Shown here: positions 51,197-61,374 of the stretch, one piece after another
Position numbering within the stretch: the first letter of the stretch is position 1
How the letters are laid out: every line of letters begins with the position of its first letter
Assembly: GCA_030168575.1 (NCBI GenBank)
Contig: CP115555.1
Coordinates: 62,001-126,000 of the forward strand
Reading direction: 5' to 3'
Origin: Methanomassiliicoccales archaeon LGM-RCC1
Lineage (GTDB): Archaea; Thermoplasmatota; Thermoplasmata; Methanomassiliicoccales; Methanomethylophilaceae
Length of the DNA: 64,000 bases
The notes under the pieces: generated by a model
Told to the model about the DNA's origin: nothing
The model's database searches: none
What the model saw: only the letters and a program-made list of their open reading frames with translations
Translations under genes and position numbers: made by a program

Positions 51197-52828
51197 TCAC
51201 TCGGGGCCCCTCTCGTCCTCGGGGACGATGAGTGCCGCGTCGATCTTGTCGGCCTCTTCCTTGTGGAGCTTCTTCCACTCCTCCAGAGGTATGGAGAACT
51301 TCGCCTCGATCTCCCTGCGGAACTCGGGGCCGCTGTTGTAAGCGCAGAAGGGGTACAGGCGGCAGTCGGGTGTGATGTAGTGAACACCACAGCGCCTAAC
51401 CCTCTCGATATCGTAGTTATAGCTGTCCTGGAAGTGCATTCCTGCAAGGAGCATCATCTTCCAGGAGAAGTTTGCCAGAGCGGTCTTGGAATCGCTTCCC
51501 ATGACGCCTGAGATCATATCGACGAACTTCTTCTTGGTAAGTCCCTCGGGCATCTTGCTCTCATCGATGCAGCTGTTGAGCAGCTTGATGAGCTTGATCG
51601 CGTAGAGCTTCTTGAACCTAGCCTTCTCCATTTTGTCGGAGATCTTGTTGAGCTCTCTGGAGAACTTATCGATGTCCACGAACCTGGGGAAGGGGACGAC
51701 GTTGCCCTTCTCGTCCTGGAACAGATATGTCGCGATTCCGCAGTGGGGGTGGGTTGTGAAAGTGACCTTGGTCTTTCCCAGCAGGATCGAAGCGAACTTG
51801 GAGATGGGTGCTACGACAGGGACGGGGTACCAATCGTCCTTGTTAGCGTATCCGGTCTGCTTCTCGACCCTGTCGACAAGGTCTGTGAGGGTGAACCTTC
51901 CTGACTCGATCTCCTCCTTCGTCACCCTTCCGGTGAACGCTACGGGCTGGAAGTTGACCGCCCTTATGATGTCGGAGTTGTCGAAGGCGAACTTGACTAT
52001 GTCGCCGACCAGGTTGTCGTTGACACCGTTGATGATGACGGGGACCAGCACGATGGAAGGGCTGTGGAGACCGTCTTCCTGAAGCTTCCTGCAGTTCTCG
52101 AGGACCTTCTGCTTGTTGGCCCACATCTTCCTTCCCCTGACCCTGAGGTAAATCTCGTCGTCCATTCCGTCGAACTGGAGATAAATGGTGTTGAGACCTG
52201 CTTCCTTAGCGGCCTTGAGGAAATCGTAGTGGTATGCGAACTCGAGACCGTTGGTGGCGACCTGGATCTGGGCGAATCCCAGCTTCTTGGCATCTGCGAT
52301 GATGTCGATGAACCTGGGGTGGACAGTGGGCTCTCCACCGGCGAACTGCACCGCAGTGTTGGCGATGGGTTTCTCGGACCTGAGTGCGACGAGCATCTTG
52401 TGGACCTCCTCGAAGGAGGGCTCATAGACATATCCCTGGTCGTTCGCGTTTGCGAAACAGATGGGGCAGTGCATGTTGCACCTGTTGGTCAGATCGACGT
52501 TGGCGATCATCGTACAGGACAGCATGTCGATCTTCTCGTTGTCGATGACGATGCGTGCGGTGTCGTCGTTGTCCTTGATTGTCTCGTTCATTGAATTGTG
52601 GATTCCGATTCCGTCGGTTGCGTACTTCTCAGCCTTGAGGTAGAGATCGACATCGGTCCAGATCTTGTCGCTGTAGTGACCGTGCTCCGGACAGTCCTTC
52701 TCCATCATGACCATTCCATTCTTCTCGAGGATGGTGGCTTCGATAATCTTTCCACATTCAGGGCAAATTGACTTTGTCTTTTTGGGAAGACCAGTCTTTG
52801 CCGTGTATTCAACTGACGTTCTAGTCAT
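51197..52828 (-). CDS. tes: Tetraether lipid synthase (radical SAM, Tes/MJ0619-like)
   Basis: A 543-residue radical SAM enzyme. Two N-terminal cysteines pairs (CPECGK, DCPEHG) form an extra metal site, and the radical SAM triad is CNMHCPICFAN (Cys117, 121, 124, CX3CX2C) with the CPxCFA signature of the family that includes Tes and MJ0619. AGGEPTVHPRF is the GGE motif; the C-terminal YITPDCRLYPFCAY adds cluster ligands. It joins the ends of two archaeol chains to make GDGT tetraethers. First gene of an operon with ferredoxin and geranylgeranyl reductase. TATA box TTTTATAT lies near 52861-52868. Confidence 0.9.
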   Translation of the reverse strand: MTRTSVEYTAKTGLPKKTKSICPECGKIIEATILEKNGMVMMEKDCPEHGHYSDKIWTDVDLYLKAEKYATDGIGIHNSMNETIKDNDDTARIVIDNEKIDMLSCTMIANVDLTNRCNMHCPICFANANDQGYVYEPSFEEVHKMLVALRSEKPIANTAVQFAGGEPTVHPRFIDIIADAKKLGFAQIQVATNGLEFAYHYDFLKAAKEAGLNTIYLQFDGMDDEIYLRVRGRKMWANKQKVLENCRKLQEDGLHSPSIVLVPVIINGVNDNLVGDIVKFAFDNSDIIRAVNFQPVAFTGRVTKEEIESGRFTLTDLVDRVEKQTGYANKDDWYPVPVVAPISKFASILLGKTKVTFTTHPHCGIATYLFQDEKGNVVPFPRFVDIDKFSRELNKISDKMEKARFKKLYAIKLIKLLNSCIDESKMPEGLTKKKFVDMISGVMGSDSKTALANFSWKMMLLAGMHFQDSYNYDIERVRRCGVHYITPDCRLYPFCAYNSGPEFRREIEAKFSIPLEEWKKLHKEEADKIDAALIVPEDERGPE

Positions 52829-52922
52829 AGTACCCTATAAGAGCCGATACCCTAATAATATAAAATAGACACCCAATAAACTTCGACGTTTGGCGTATCC
52901 TTTTTTCACCTATCAGCCAGTA

Positions 52923-52958
52923 GCAGTCAGCATGACTGCAGTATCGGCGTTTTTTATA
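52923..52958 (+). promoter_or_regulatory. Inverted repeat and TATA box of the 1298-residue protein
   Basis: GCAGTCA (52923-52929), GCA, TGACTGC (52933-52939): a 7-bp-arm repeat, then TTTTTTATA (52950-52958), which is centred about 27 bases before the ATG at 52982, so the message is leaderless. Only 95 bases separate it from the divergent tes gene. Confidence 0.5.
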
Positions 52959-52981
52959 CCCCTACGAAGAAAGAGGCAGTC

Positions 52982-55900
52982 ATGTATGGAGACAAGCGTG
53001 GAAACATGCCTTTCTCGGTCATTGCAGTAACGATCCTGCTGCTTTCATCGGTCGCCGGGATCGTTGTCGCGGACCACATGAGGTCCGGGAACGGCGTAGA
53101 AGAGACGGCTGAGGGGACCAGGGCGTTGGATTCCTCGTTGGAAGAGATCTCATCATACGTCAACCAAGAGCTGGGAGTCTTGATCCTCGACATATCCAGG
53201 GACGGTGACCTCGGCTCCCTGGAAGACAGAGCAACGGTGTTCAAGGAGCGGTCGGACAGTTGGTTCGATTACACTTTCCCTATGAGGAGCAACGGAGTCA
53301 GAACGGAACTTGTGGACGTCAGCGTAGACCTTGGAGCAGAATCCATGGAGGTCCTTGACGGAGAAAGCCCCGTTGGCGGGTACATCCCCGCCTATCTCAA
53401 GGGAAGCGGGACGATGACTGTCAGCGCATCATCCGGATTCGGCGGCTCCGTCCGCGATATCGTTATCTCCACGGACGGCAGCTATGCCCTCCCCCTTGCG
53501 GCGGAACAGGGATCTCTGTTCGAGAGGATGGTCGAGGACGGAGGCATCTCCATCTCGCAGATCATGTCCTATGAACTCGAATCATTGGCGCAGTACCGTG
53601 TCCTCAACGGCTACGGGTCCAGGACTCAGTTCGGAGTTGCCGGGACGATGTCCATCATCACCGAATCGGACGTCTCGAAGGCATACCGTAATGCGCTGGA
53701 CATCATAGGAACCATGTGCTTCCGCAACGGGCAGAGCGAACAGATCGATGCCGCAGACATCGTATGCGGCACCGTCGTGATAGACAGGTCGGCTTTCTAC
53801 GGACAGTGCCTGATGTCGATCTTGGACGACGCCGTCCTGAAATGGTACGACTATCTGCGGTTGGACTACATCACAGAGAAGAACGACAGGGAGGGAGGTC
53901 TTCGCACACTAGCGGCCGAATGTCTGGTGAAGTTCTTCACTGGAGAGGATGCCTTCGGAGCAGGGGATTACATCGTCAGATTCATGGACGAACATGGCAT
54001 CGAGGAGCAAAGGTACCGTTTCCCGGGATCGGGGACCACTTCAGTGACCATTGATGGATTCACTCTGACTGTCGACAATCCCGTCATAGACATATTGGAT
54101 CAGGGATGGATCAGGTTCTTCAATGTCCACTACAGGCTCACGGAGAATTACATAACGGACACACTTAGAAGCGCTCTCAATACGGCCGCTGCGAGATTAT
54201 TCGAACAGGATCTGGAGGATGTCATCGTCCGTACCGATCCGTATGATGATGTCTCTTTCATCAGGGAGATGTCCGAAGCATACAAAGGGGTGACAGATGG
54301 TTTCTCCGACAGCCTGAACGCCGTGCTGGTTGACTCCATAGCATCGCAGGACAGTTACGATCCATTCTATGCATCCATAGCTGAGACCGTGATGTCTCAT
54401 GCGGACGACCTCTGCGATACTGTTGCTCTCCGTGGATCCATTGAGGAGAAACTGTTCGCATTGTTCGGAGACGATGCAGAAAGTCTGATCTCCTCACCGG
54501 AGATAGATAGCGCGATTCACGGATACATAGCGAAGCTGCATGATGATCTTTCGGTCTACGACTCGCTGAGATATGTCCAGGGAAATGGCCCAAGCATCCT
54601 CCAGAGCATACTCACTGAGATTGCATCAGGCTATATCGGAACGCTCGGGTTGCAGGAGCTGGTCGAGGACAGAGTTGATGTCCTGCTGTCTGAGGTCATC
54701 GACAACATGTCCTCTAACCCCTATTCGGAGATAGTCCGGATGAGGGGAACAGACGGGTTCATCCTGGCGGATGGGGCCGGGAACCTCACTCGTGAGAGAC
54801 TGGACTTCTATTTCGATTCCGATCCTGTGATCAGCGCACCGACCGTGGTCACAAGCAAATGCACCCACATGACCGGATTCAGGGAATCCATGAGCGCCGG
54901 ATACTCCACAACCTTCGAGATACGCCTCAGGGACTGCATTGATTACCGCATAGAATCATCAAACTCCCTGTCCTCCGCCATGGGCTCCTCCGTCACTGCC
55001 GCCTGCAAAGGGATGTTTACGAACGACATCATGCTGGAGATAAGCGTCGCCAGCGGTTGGGCACTGGCAGGCGTCCAGTACAAGGCCAGTGAGACCATTT
55101 ATGACGACATTTGGAACAGGCTGTCCGTCTATCTCGAGCCGATCATTGAGCCTCTCCGCAAGGTGATGGCCATCGTGAAGGAGATAGTGGATGAGATAAA
55201 CGCCTGCATTATGGAGATCTCCAGATATGTTTCCGATATAGTAGTGAGACTGTTCGAAAGGGTTACGGCCCCGCTGACGGAGATGGCGGAATGGCTGGAG
55301 ACCATGGTATCGCAGGTATTCGGTGACGATGTACTGGACATGTTCTACAGTCTCAATCTCAAGGAGCAGACCATAGGGTTCGAATACCTAGGATACACCT
55401 TCCAGCTGAAGTTCGATGCGGCCTCTCTGACTTCTAACGTCAAGACTCTATTCGTGGCATCGCTGACCGGACCGGTCGCAGGCATGGATCTGAAAGCAGA
55501 GATCACAGCTAAGGTGAAGGGTGAGATGCACATCAACAACACCTTCGTCACCGGAAAGGCCTCCGTCGAAAATGAGGATTGGAAGGTCAAAATATCCGTT
55601 GATCCGCTTATGAAGAGCAGCAAGCATCTGCTGACGGTATCGGCAAACGTCCGCGGAGCAGACATCACGGCGATCCTGCCGGATTTGGACGACTACAACG
55701 AGATCGGGATGACTCTCAGCAAAATCCCCGGGATAGGTCAGGCACTGAGCAGCATCCCCTTACCGGGGCTCGGGGTTAACATAGGGCTGGATGCGGGCAT
55801 CGGGATAAAGTACACCGCGCCCATGGCGGAGGGCATCCTGATCAACGAATACGAATCCAATCCTGCAGGAGATGACTCGGGGAAGGAATGGATAGAGCTG

Positions 55901-56878
55901 TTCAACAATTCTGACAAGACCATAGACTTGGATGGGTACAGCATCGTAGCATCTTCGGACTTCTCAAAGAAGAAAATGACCTTATCTGGCACAATATCTC
56001 CCGGCGAGTTCCTGGTGCTCAATTCTACATTCCTCATGGTGAACTCCCAGGGAAAGACGACGAAGAACGGAGAGGGTCTCACCCTCAAGGATCCGGACGG
56101 GAACATCGTGGACCGGACGGGCACGCATAAGGACGAATCCGACAACGGGAAGACTTGGCAGAGGACCTACGACGCTTCAGGGGAATGGGAATTCAAGGAA
56201 GGGACCATAGGGCGCTCCAACGGCTCATACATCTCCACCAACCTGATGACCTGCGAGATCGCCAAGGAGATCGTATGGGATTCCGTCCAGTCAGCGTTCG
56301 ACAAGGTCGGTGCGATAACAGACACCGATTCCCTGCAGGAGGTCATCAAGCTCACTGTGAAGAACTCGATCGACAAGGTCATCAAGAAGGTGGCCGGCTG
56401 TCTGGTGGAAGCCTCGGTATTCATCAAAGTGGACGTCACCGACCCGACCTCCACTGCCAAATCAGGGGTTCGCGTTGCGCTGAGATGCGACTCCGAGCTT
56501 GTGGAGGATGTGCTGAAGTACATAGCGGGCAAGATCGAATCCGTAGCGCTGTCGATGAAGAACCCCTACAGGATCGACGGTGTGGCCGCATTCACAGACA
56601 ACATAGATCTCGAGGTCACATTCGATGTTGGGATACAGTACCCGCGTCTGCTGGCCCGTTCGCTCGATGATGCTCCGAAGGTGGATCTGGGCGTGACATT
56701 CAGGGCCAATGTATCTGCTTTGAGCAGGATCTATGGGAAAGATGTGGGGACTCCAGGGATCGAGTGTGGGATCCGCATCATAGACTGTCCGCTCGAGATT
56801 ATTCCCTCCAAACTATCCCCGAAGAAGGGCATGGACCACGATCTATGGCTTTTCAGGATCAACATAGAATGGGCGTGA
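52982..56878 (+). CDS. 1298-residue exported protein with lamin-tail domain, function unknown
   Basis: The N-terminus DKRGNMPFSVIAVTILLLSSVAGIVVADH (read in two parts) has a basic head and one hydrophobic helix at about residues 9-30, like a type IV pilin or secreted-anchor signal. The middle, about 900 residues, is mostly beta and helix without recognised family. Residues about 950-1050 contain LINEYESNPAGDDSGKEWIE and LDGYSIVASS, a lamin-tail domain (LTD), a beta-sandwich often on secreted proteins. The C-terminus returns to an amphipathic beta region. The gene is leaderless, alone and stands beside the tes promoter. A surface or envelope structural role is a guess. Confidence 0.75.
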   Translation: MYGDKRGNMPFSVIAVTILLLSSVAGIVVADHMRSGNGVEETAEGTRALDSSLEEISSYVNQELGVLILDISRDGDLGSLEDRATVFKERSDSWFDYTFPMRSNGVRTELVDVSVDLGAESMEVLDGESPVGGYIPAYLKGSGTMTVSASSGFGGSVRDIVISTDGSYALPLAAEQGSLFERMVEDGGISISQIMSYELESLAQYRVLNGYGSRTQFGVAGTMSIITESDVSKAYRNALDIIGTMCFRNGQSEQIDAADIVCGTVVIDRSAFYGQCLMSILDDAVLKWYDYLRLDYITEKNDREGGLRTLAAECLVKFFTGEDAFGAGDYIVRFMDEHGIEEQRYRFPGSGTTSVTIDGFTLTVDNPVIDILDQGWIRFFNVHYRLTENYITDTLRSALNTAAARLFEQDLEDVIVRTDPYDDVSFIREMSEAYKGVTDGFSDSLNAVLVDSIASQDSYDPFYASIAETVMSHADDLCDTVALRGSIEEKLFALFGDDAESLISSPEIDSAIHGYIAKLHDDLSVYDSLRYVQGNGPSILQSILTEIASGYIGTLGLQELVEDRVDVLLSEVIDNMSSNPYSEIVRMRGTDGFILADGAGNLTRERLDFYFDSDPVISAPTVVTSKCTHMTGFRESMSAGYSTTFEIRLRDCIDYRIESSNSLSSAMGSSVTAACKGMFTNDIMLEISVASGWALAGVQYKASETIYDDIWNRLSVYLEPIIEPLRKVMAIVKEIVDEINACIMEISRYVSDIVVRLFERVTAPLTEMAEWLETMVSQVFGDDVLDMFYSLNLKEQTIGFEYLGYTFQLKFDAASLTSNVKTLFVASLTGPVAGMDLKAEITAKVKGEMHINNTFVTGKASVENEDWKVKISVDPLMKSSKHLLTVSANVRGADITAILPDLDDYNEIGMTLSKIPGIGQALSSIPLPGLGVNIGLDAGIGIKYTAPMAEGILINEYESNPAGDDSGKEWIELFNNSDKTIDLDGYSIVASSDFSKKKMTLSGTISPGEFLVLNSTFLMVNSQGKTTKNGEGLTLKDPDGNIVDRTGTHKDESDNGKTWQRTYDASGEWEFKEGTIGRSNGSYISTNLMTCEIAKEIVWDSVQSAFDKVGAITDTDSLQEVIKLTVKNSIDKVIKKVAGCLVEASVFIKVDVTDPTSTAKSGVRVALRCDSELVEDVLKYIAGKIESVALSMKNPYRIDGVAAFTDNIDLEVTFDVGIQYPRLLARSLDDAPKVDLGVTFRANVSALSRIYGKDVGTPGIECGIRIIDCPLEIIPSKLSPKKGMDHDLWLFRINIEWA

Positions 56879-56927
56879 TGGAGAGAGTGGCAACAACCTT
56901 AATTTATAGGTAGGGAATCCTGTAAAC

Positions 56928-57926
56928 ATGGCCGGAATAGATTTCAAGATACCCACTGTTTTGACGTCGGAAGAGCTCATGGAGAAGGCTTTCCACAGGG
57001 CATCCAAGATCTATAAGAACGGCACCAACACCTTGGATACCCGCAAGAAGACCGCCTTGGCGAAGGTAACCGCTGCCGGGGACATCGTCGTCACCGCTCT
57101 CCAGGGATACGTCGACAGATTCCCGAGGATGGAGAAGGAGGGAGACTTCTTCCCAGAACTGGTGGACATCGTCATAGGCATCGACAGGTACAAGAAGGCT
57201 CTAGGAGCAGTCAACTGGTGCGCCACCAAGGCCGAGAAGCTCAAGAACGAGACACTCAGGGACATCCGCCGCACGAAGGACCCGGAGATAATCGAGTCGC
57301 TTAGAAGAGGATTCTACGGTAGGCTGAACTCCTACGTCGATCGCATATCCGACGACCTCCTCTTCCTTCAAGATGCCAAGAACAAGTTCAGGAAGCTTCC
57401 CGCCATCGATCCCGCCATCCCCACGATCGTGGTAGCTGGATTCCCCAATGTGGGAAAGAGCAATCTGGTCACTGTGATGTCGACGGCAGAGCCTGAGATC
57501 GCACCTTATCCGTTCACGACCAAGGGAATCATCGTAGGTCACATTCAAGACGACTGGAGGAAATACCAGATCGTCGACACCCCCGGACTCCTGGACAGGG
57601 AGTTCGAGAAGAGGAACGACATCGAGAAGCAGGCTGTCCTCGCGCTGAGGTACCTGACCGATGTCATGCTTTTCGTCATCGACCCCTCGGAGACATGCGG
57701 CTTCAACCGCGATGTGCAGGAGAAGCTGCTGGCCAATGTCCAGGAGAACTTCGGTGACGTCACTATCATAGTCGCAGAGAGCAAGAGCGACATTCTTAAG
57801 ACCGGGGACGGAAGGCTGTTCTTCTCAGCCCAGTCGGGAGAGAACATGGAGGCTCTCACCGAGACGGTCATCAAAGAGATGAGGGAGATCACCCGCAGGA
57901 AAGCGGTTGAAGCGGAAGTGGAATGA
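56928..57926 (+). CDS. NOG1-family GTPase
   Basis: A 332-residue GTPase of the Nog1/OBG group: an N-terminal helical domain of about 160 residues, then G1 GFPNVGKSN, G2 TTKG, G3 DTPGLLDREF, and a degenerate G4 region near AESKSD. NOG1 helps build the large ribosomal subunit. The stop overlaps the polC ATG (ATGATG), so the two are co-translated. Archaeal Nog1 is shorter than the eukaryotic protein. Confidence 0.93.
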   Translation: MAGIDFKIPTVLTSEELMEKAFHRASKIYKNGTNTLDTRKKTALAKVTAAGDIVVTALQGYVDRFPRMEKEGDFFPELVDIVIGIDRYKKALGAVNWCATKAEKLKNETLRDIRRTKDPEIIESLRRGFYGRLNSYVDRISDDLLFLQDAKNKFRKLPAIDPAIPTIVVAGFPNVGKSNLVTVMSTAEPEIAPYPFTTKGIIVGHIQDDWRKYQIVDTPGLLDREFEKRNDIEKQAVLALRYLTDVMLFVIDPSETCGFNRDVQEKLLANVQENFGDVTIIVAESKSDILKTGDGRLFFSAQSGENMEALTETVIKEMREITRRKAVEAEVE

Positions 57927-60900
57927 TGGCCGGCCCGGTATTCAGCGAGGCGATGGCCCAATACTTCACGGAACTCAACGCCAAGAAGGATGAGATCTAC
58001 GCGATCGCCACCAAAGCGAGAGCGATGGGATACGATCCCGAGGACTATGTGGATGTCCCTCAGGCTGAGGACCTTGCTTCCAGATGCGAGGAGCTACTCA
58101 AGGATTACAACGTCAGGGGCGTGGCCGAGGTCATCAGGGAGAAGACCAAGGAGGCAGGAAACCGTGAGGTCGCCTGTCTGCTGACCGCCAAGGAAGTCGC
58201 CAAATGGCCCGCTGACAGTTTGGAGCAGGCTCTGGACAGGGCAACGAGGGTGGGATTGGCCGTTCTGACCGAGGGGATCCTGGTCGCTCCGCTTGAAGGT
58301 ATAGCGGAGACGAGGATAAGGAAGAACGACGACGGATCATCTTATGTCGACCTTCTGTTCGCCGGACCCATCCGTGCCGCGGGAGGAACCGCTCAGGCAA
58401 TGAGCGTCCTCATCGCGGACGTCGTGAGGAGGGAGCTCGGTATCGGGAAGTACATCCCCACAGAGGGAGAGATCAAGAGATTCGACGAGGAGATCCCGCT
58501 CTACAAGCAATGTCAGCACCTTCAGTACTCCCCCACGGCAGAAGAGATCCACCTCATCGTCAGCAACTGCCCCATATGCGTCGATGGAGAAGGAACGGAA
58601 CAGATCGAGATCTCAGGATTCAGGGACCTGCCCAGGATAGACACCAACCGTGTCAGGGGAGGAGCCGTTCTGGTCATTGCCGAGGGTATGTGTCAAAAGG
58701 CTGCGAAGCTGAAGAAGCACGTCGACAAGCTGAACATCCCCGGATGGGAGTTCATCGGACAGTACCTTGACGCACACAAGACCAAGGAGCCTGAGAAAAA
58801 GGCGGAAGATAAGCCCGTGGAGAAGAAGGTGCAGCCTCTGGACAAGTACCTCAGGGACATCGTCGCAGGCCGTCCGATCTTCGGTCATCCGTGCCGCGTA
58901 GGAGGATTCAGACTCAGATACGGGAGGGCCAGGACATCGGGTCTTGCCTCCCTTGCCTACAGCACCGCCAGCATGTACGTCATGGACGACTTCATGGCCA
59001 TCGGTACACAGCTAAAGATCGAGAGGCCCGGAAAGGCATGTGTCGTCACACCATGTGACGTCCTGGAAGGGCCGACGGTCCTCCTGAAGAACGGAGACGT
59101 CGTATACTGTCAGACCAAGGAAGAGGTTCTTGCAGTCAGAAGCAGGATCTCCGAGATCCTGGACAATGGAGAGATCCTTGTCCCCTTCGGAGAGTTCTGC
59201 GAGAACAACCATACATTGGTTCCCTGCGGATACCCTGTGGAATGGCATAAGCTGGAGATTCAGAAGAAGGGAGACCTTCCAGCGGACTGGATGGATCCCA
59301 CGTACGAGCGTGCTAAGGAGATGTGCGCACAGCTAGGCGTCCCCCTTCATCCCAAGTTCAACATGTTCTGGTCGGATATGCAGCTGGACGACATCAAGCT
59401 CCTGAGGGAACATGTCATCGCCACGGGAACGTTCGACGGAAAGAACCTGACAGTAGACCTAGAGCCGGAATCCAAGAAAGTACTGCAGGACATCTGCGTA
59501 CCCCACCGCGTGGTCGAGAAGAAGGTCATCATCGACGAGAGATACTCAGAACCCATGCTGGACGGCATGGGCATCAAACATGACGGAGGAAAGCTCACCG
59601 CAGGCCCGGAGCTCGAAGGAAGCTCCACATTGGAAGCTGTCAGCAAGGCTGCAGGATACGAGGTCAGGGCAAGGGCCATGACCCGCGTAGGCACTAGGAT
59701 GGGCCGCCCCGAGAAAGCGAAGGAGCGTGAGCTTCAGCCCAAGTTGCACTGTGTGTTCCCCGTTGGGGACGACCCCAAGGCGGGCAGGGAGATCGGTGCT
59801 GCCATCAGCCTGCTTTCATCCACTCTCCGCAGCGAGAGCAGGTCTGCCAAGCTGAGAGCCACCGTGGGCAACAGAAGATGTCCGGAATGCAAAAAGATGA
59901 CCTTCAGGAACTGGTGCAGGGACTGCAAAGTCCACACAGTGTACACACCGGTGAAATCCGATTTCGGAGGATCCGGACCTGCCGAGATGGAGATCGACCT
60001 CCAACAGGAGCTGGATGCAGCTTGCGAGAACCTCGGGATCAAGAACCCGGGCGACGTCAAGTGCACCGACACCCTCATCTCCAAACTGAAAACGGTCGAG
60101 CCTCTGGAGAAGGGAATCCTGAGGAGCAAGAACGGCATATCTGTGTTCAAGGACGGTACCGTCCGTTTCGATATGACCGACATCCCACTCACACACTTCA
60201 AACCGAGGGAGATCGGCCTCTCCATCGAGAAGGCTCATGAGCTCGGCTATACCACAGATTGGAACGGAGACCCGTTGGTGGACCCTGAGCAGATCTGCGA
60301 GATCAAAGTTCAGGATGTCGTTCCCGCCAAGGACTGCGGGGACTACCTTGCAAGGGTCGCCACATATCTGGATGACGAGCTGGAGATGCTGTATCACCTC
60401 CCGCGCTACTACAACGTCAACAACAGGACCGACCTGATAGGGAACCTGGTCTTCGGACTCGCGCCCCACACTTCCGGTTGCATCCTGTGCCGTATCATAG
60501 GGTATGCGGATGTCCGCGGATGTTACGGACACCCATTCTTCCACGCTGCGAAGAGAAGGAACTGCGACGGTGACGAGGACTGTCTCATGCTCGGACTGGA
60601 CGCTTTGCTGAACTTCTCCAGGAGCTTCCTGCCGGACAGGAGAGGAGGACTCATGGATGCACCTCTGGTTCTGACCACCAGGCTTGATCCAAACGAGATC
60701 GACAAGGAGGCTCACAACGTGGATTGCTTGAGGGAATACCCGCTTGAGCTCTATGAGGCTGCCATGGCCATGAAGGAACCCAAGGAAATAGAGAAGTGCA
60801 TGGACCTCATCGCAGGACGCATCGGGACATACAGGCAATACGAGGGACTCGGATTCACCCATGACACCAACGATATCGCCAACGGCCCGAAGTACTCGGC

Positions 60901-61315
60901 ATACACCACATTGGAATCCATGAAGGACAAGATGGATGCACAGCTAATGCTCGGGAAGAAGCTTCGCGCCGTCGACGAGAAGGATGTGGCCGTCCGTGTC
61001 CTGAACAAGCACTTCATGCCCGACATGATCGGAAACCTCAGGAGCTTCTCCACGCAGACCGTAAGATGCACCAACTGCGGCGCCAAATACCGCAGGATGA
61101 CCTTGAGCGGATGCTGCTACAAGTGCAAGAACCCTCTGAACCTCACCGTTCACGAGGCATCCGTCAAGAAGTACCTGGAGATCTCCAAGAACATCGGGGA
61201 GAAGTACGGTCTCGATGCCTACACCAGGGAAAGGATCGACATCCTCGAGATGAACATGAACTCGGTTTTCGAGAACGACAAGGTCAAGAAGTGCAAGCTC
61301 TCCGATTTCTTCTGA
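57923..61315 (+). CDS. polC: DNA polymerase D large subunit DP2
   Basis: A 1130-residue catalytic subunit of family D polymerase, unique to archaea. GPIRAAGGTAQAMSVL marks the N-terminal DP2 domain, the catalytic Asp pair is in RNCDGDEDCLMLGLDALLNFSRSFLP (in pieces), and C-terminal zinc-binding sites include CPECKK...CRDCK and CTNCGAKYRRM...CYKCK. No intein is seen; length is normal. The small subunit DP1 is not in the window. Translationally coupled to nog1. Confidence 0.97.
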   Translation: MMAGPVFSEAMAQYFTELNAKKDEIYAIATKARAMGYDPEDYVDVPQAEDLASRCEELLKDYNVRGVAEVIREKTKEAGNREVACLLTAKEVAKWPADSLEQALDRATRVGLAVLTEGILVAPLEGIAETRIRKNDDGSSYVDLLFAGPIRAAGGTAQAMSVLIADVVRRELGIGKYIPTEGEIKRFDEEIPLYKQCQHLQYSPTAEEIHLIVSNCPICVDGEGTEQIEISGFRDLPRIDTNRVRGGAVLVIAEGMCQKAAKLKKHVDKLNIPGWEFIGQYLDAHKTKEPEKKAEDKPVEKKVQPLDKYLRDIVAGRPIFGHPCRVGGFRLRYGRARTSGLASLAYSTASMYVMDDFMAIGTQLKIERPGKACVVTPCDVLEGPTVLLKNGDVVYCQTKEEVLAVRSRISEILDNGEILVPFGEFCENNHTLVPCGYPVEWHKLEIQKKGDLPADWMDPTYERAKEMCAQLGVPLHPKFNMFWSDMQLDDIKLLREHVIATGTFDGKNLTVDLEPESKKVLQDICVPHRVVEKKVIIDERYSEPMLDGMGIKHDGGKLTAGPELEGSSTLEAVSKAAGYEVRARAMTRVGTRMGRPEKAKERELQPKLHCVFPVGDDPKAGREIGAAISLLSSTLRSESRSAKLRATVGNRRCPECKKMTFRNWCRDCKVHTVYTPVKSDFGGSGPAEMEIDLQQELDAACENLGIKNPGDVKCTDTLISKLKTVEPLEKGILRSKNGISVFKDGTVRFDMTDIPLTHFKPREIGLSIEKAHELGYTTDWNGDPLVDPEQICEIKVQDVVPAKDCGDYLARVATYLDDELEMLYHLPRYYNVNNRTDLIGNLVFGLAPHTSGCILCRIIGYADVRGCYGHPFFHAAKRRNCDGDEDCLMLGLDALLNFSRSFLPDRRGGLMDAPLVLTTRLDPNEIDKEAHNVDCLREYPLELYEAAMAMKEPKEIEKCMDLIAGRIGTYRQYEGLGFTHDTNDIANGPKYSAYTTLESMKDKMDAQLMLGKKLRAVDEKDVAVRVLNKHFMPDMIGNLRSFSTQTVRCTNCGAKYRRMTLSGCCYKCKNPLNLTVHEASVKKYLEISKNIGEKYGLDAYTRERIDILEMNMNSVFENDKVKKCKLSDFF

Positions 61316-61347
61316 GCTTACAATATTGATAATGGATAGAGAATAAG

Positions 61348-61365
61348 CCCCTCCTTACGGAGGGG
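61348..61365. terminator. Bidirectional terminator between polC and rpo3
   Basis: CCCCTCC (61348-61354), TTAC, GGAGGGG (61359-61365), between two convergent genes. Confidence 0.65.
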
Positions 61366-61374
61366 TGAAATGTT

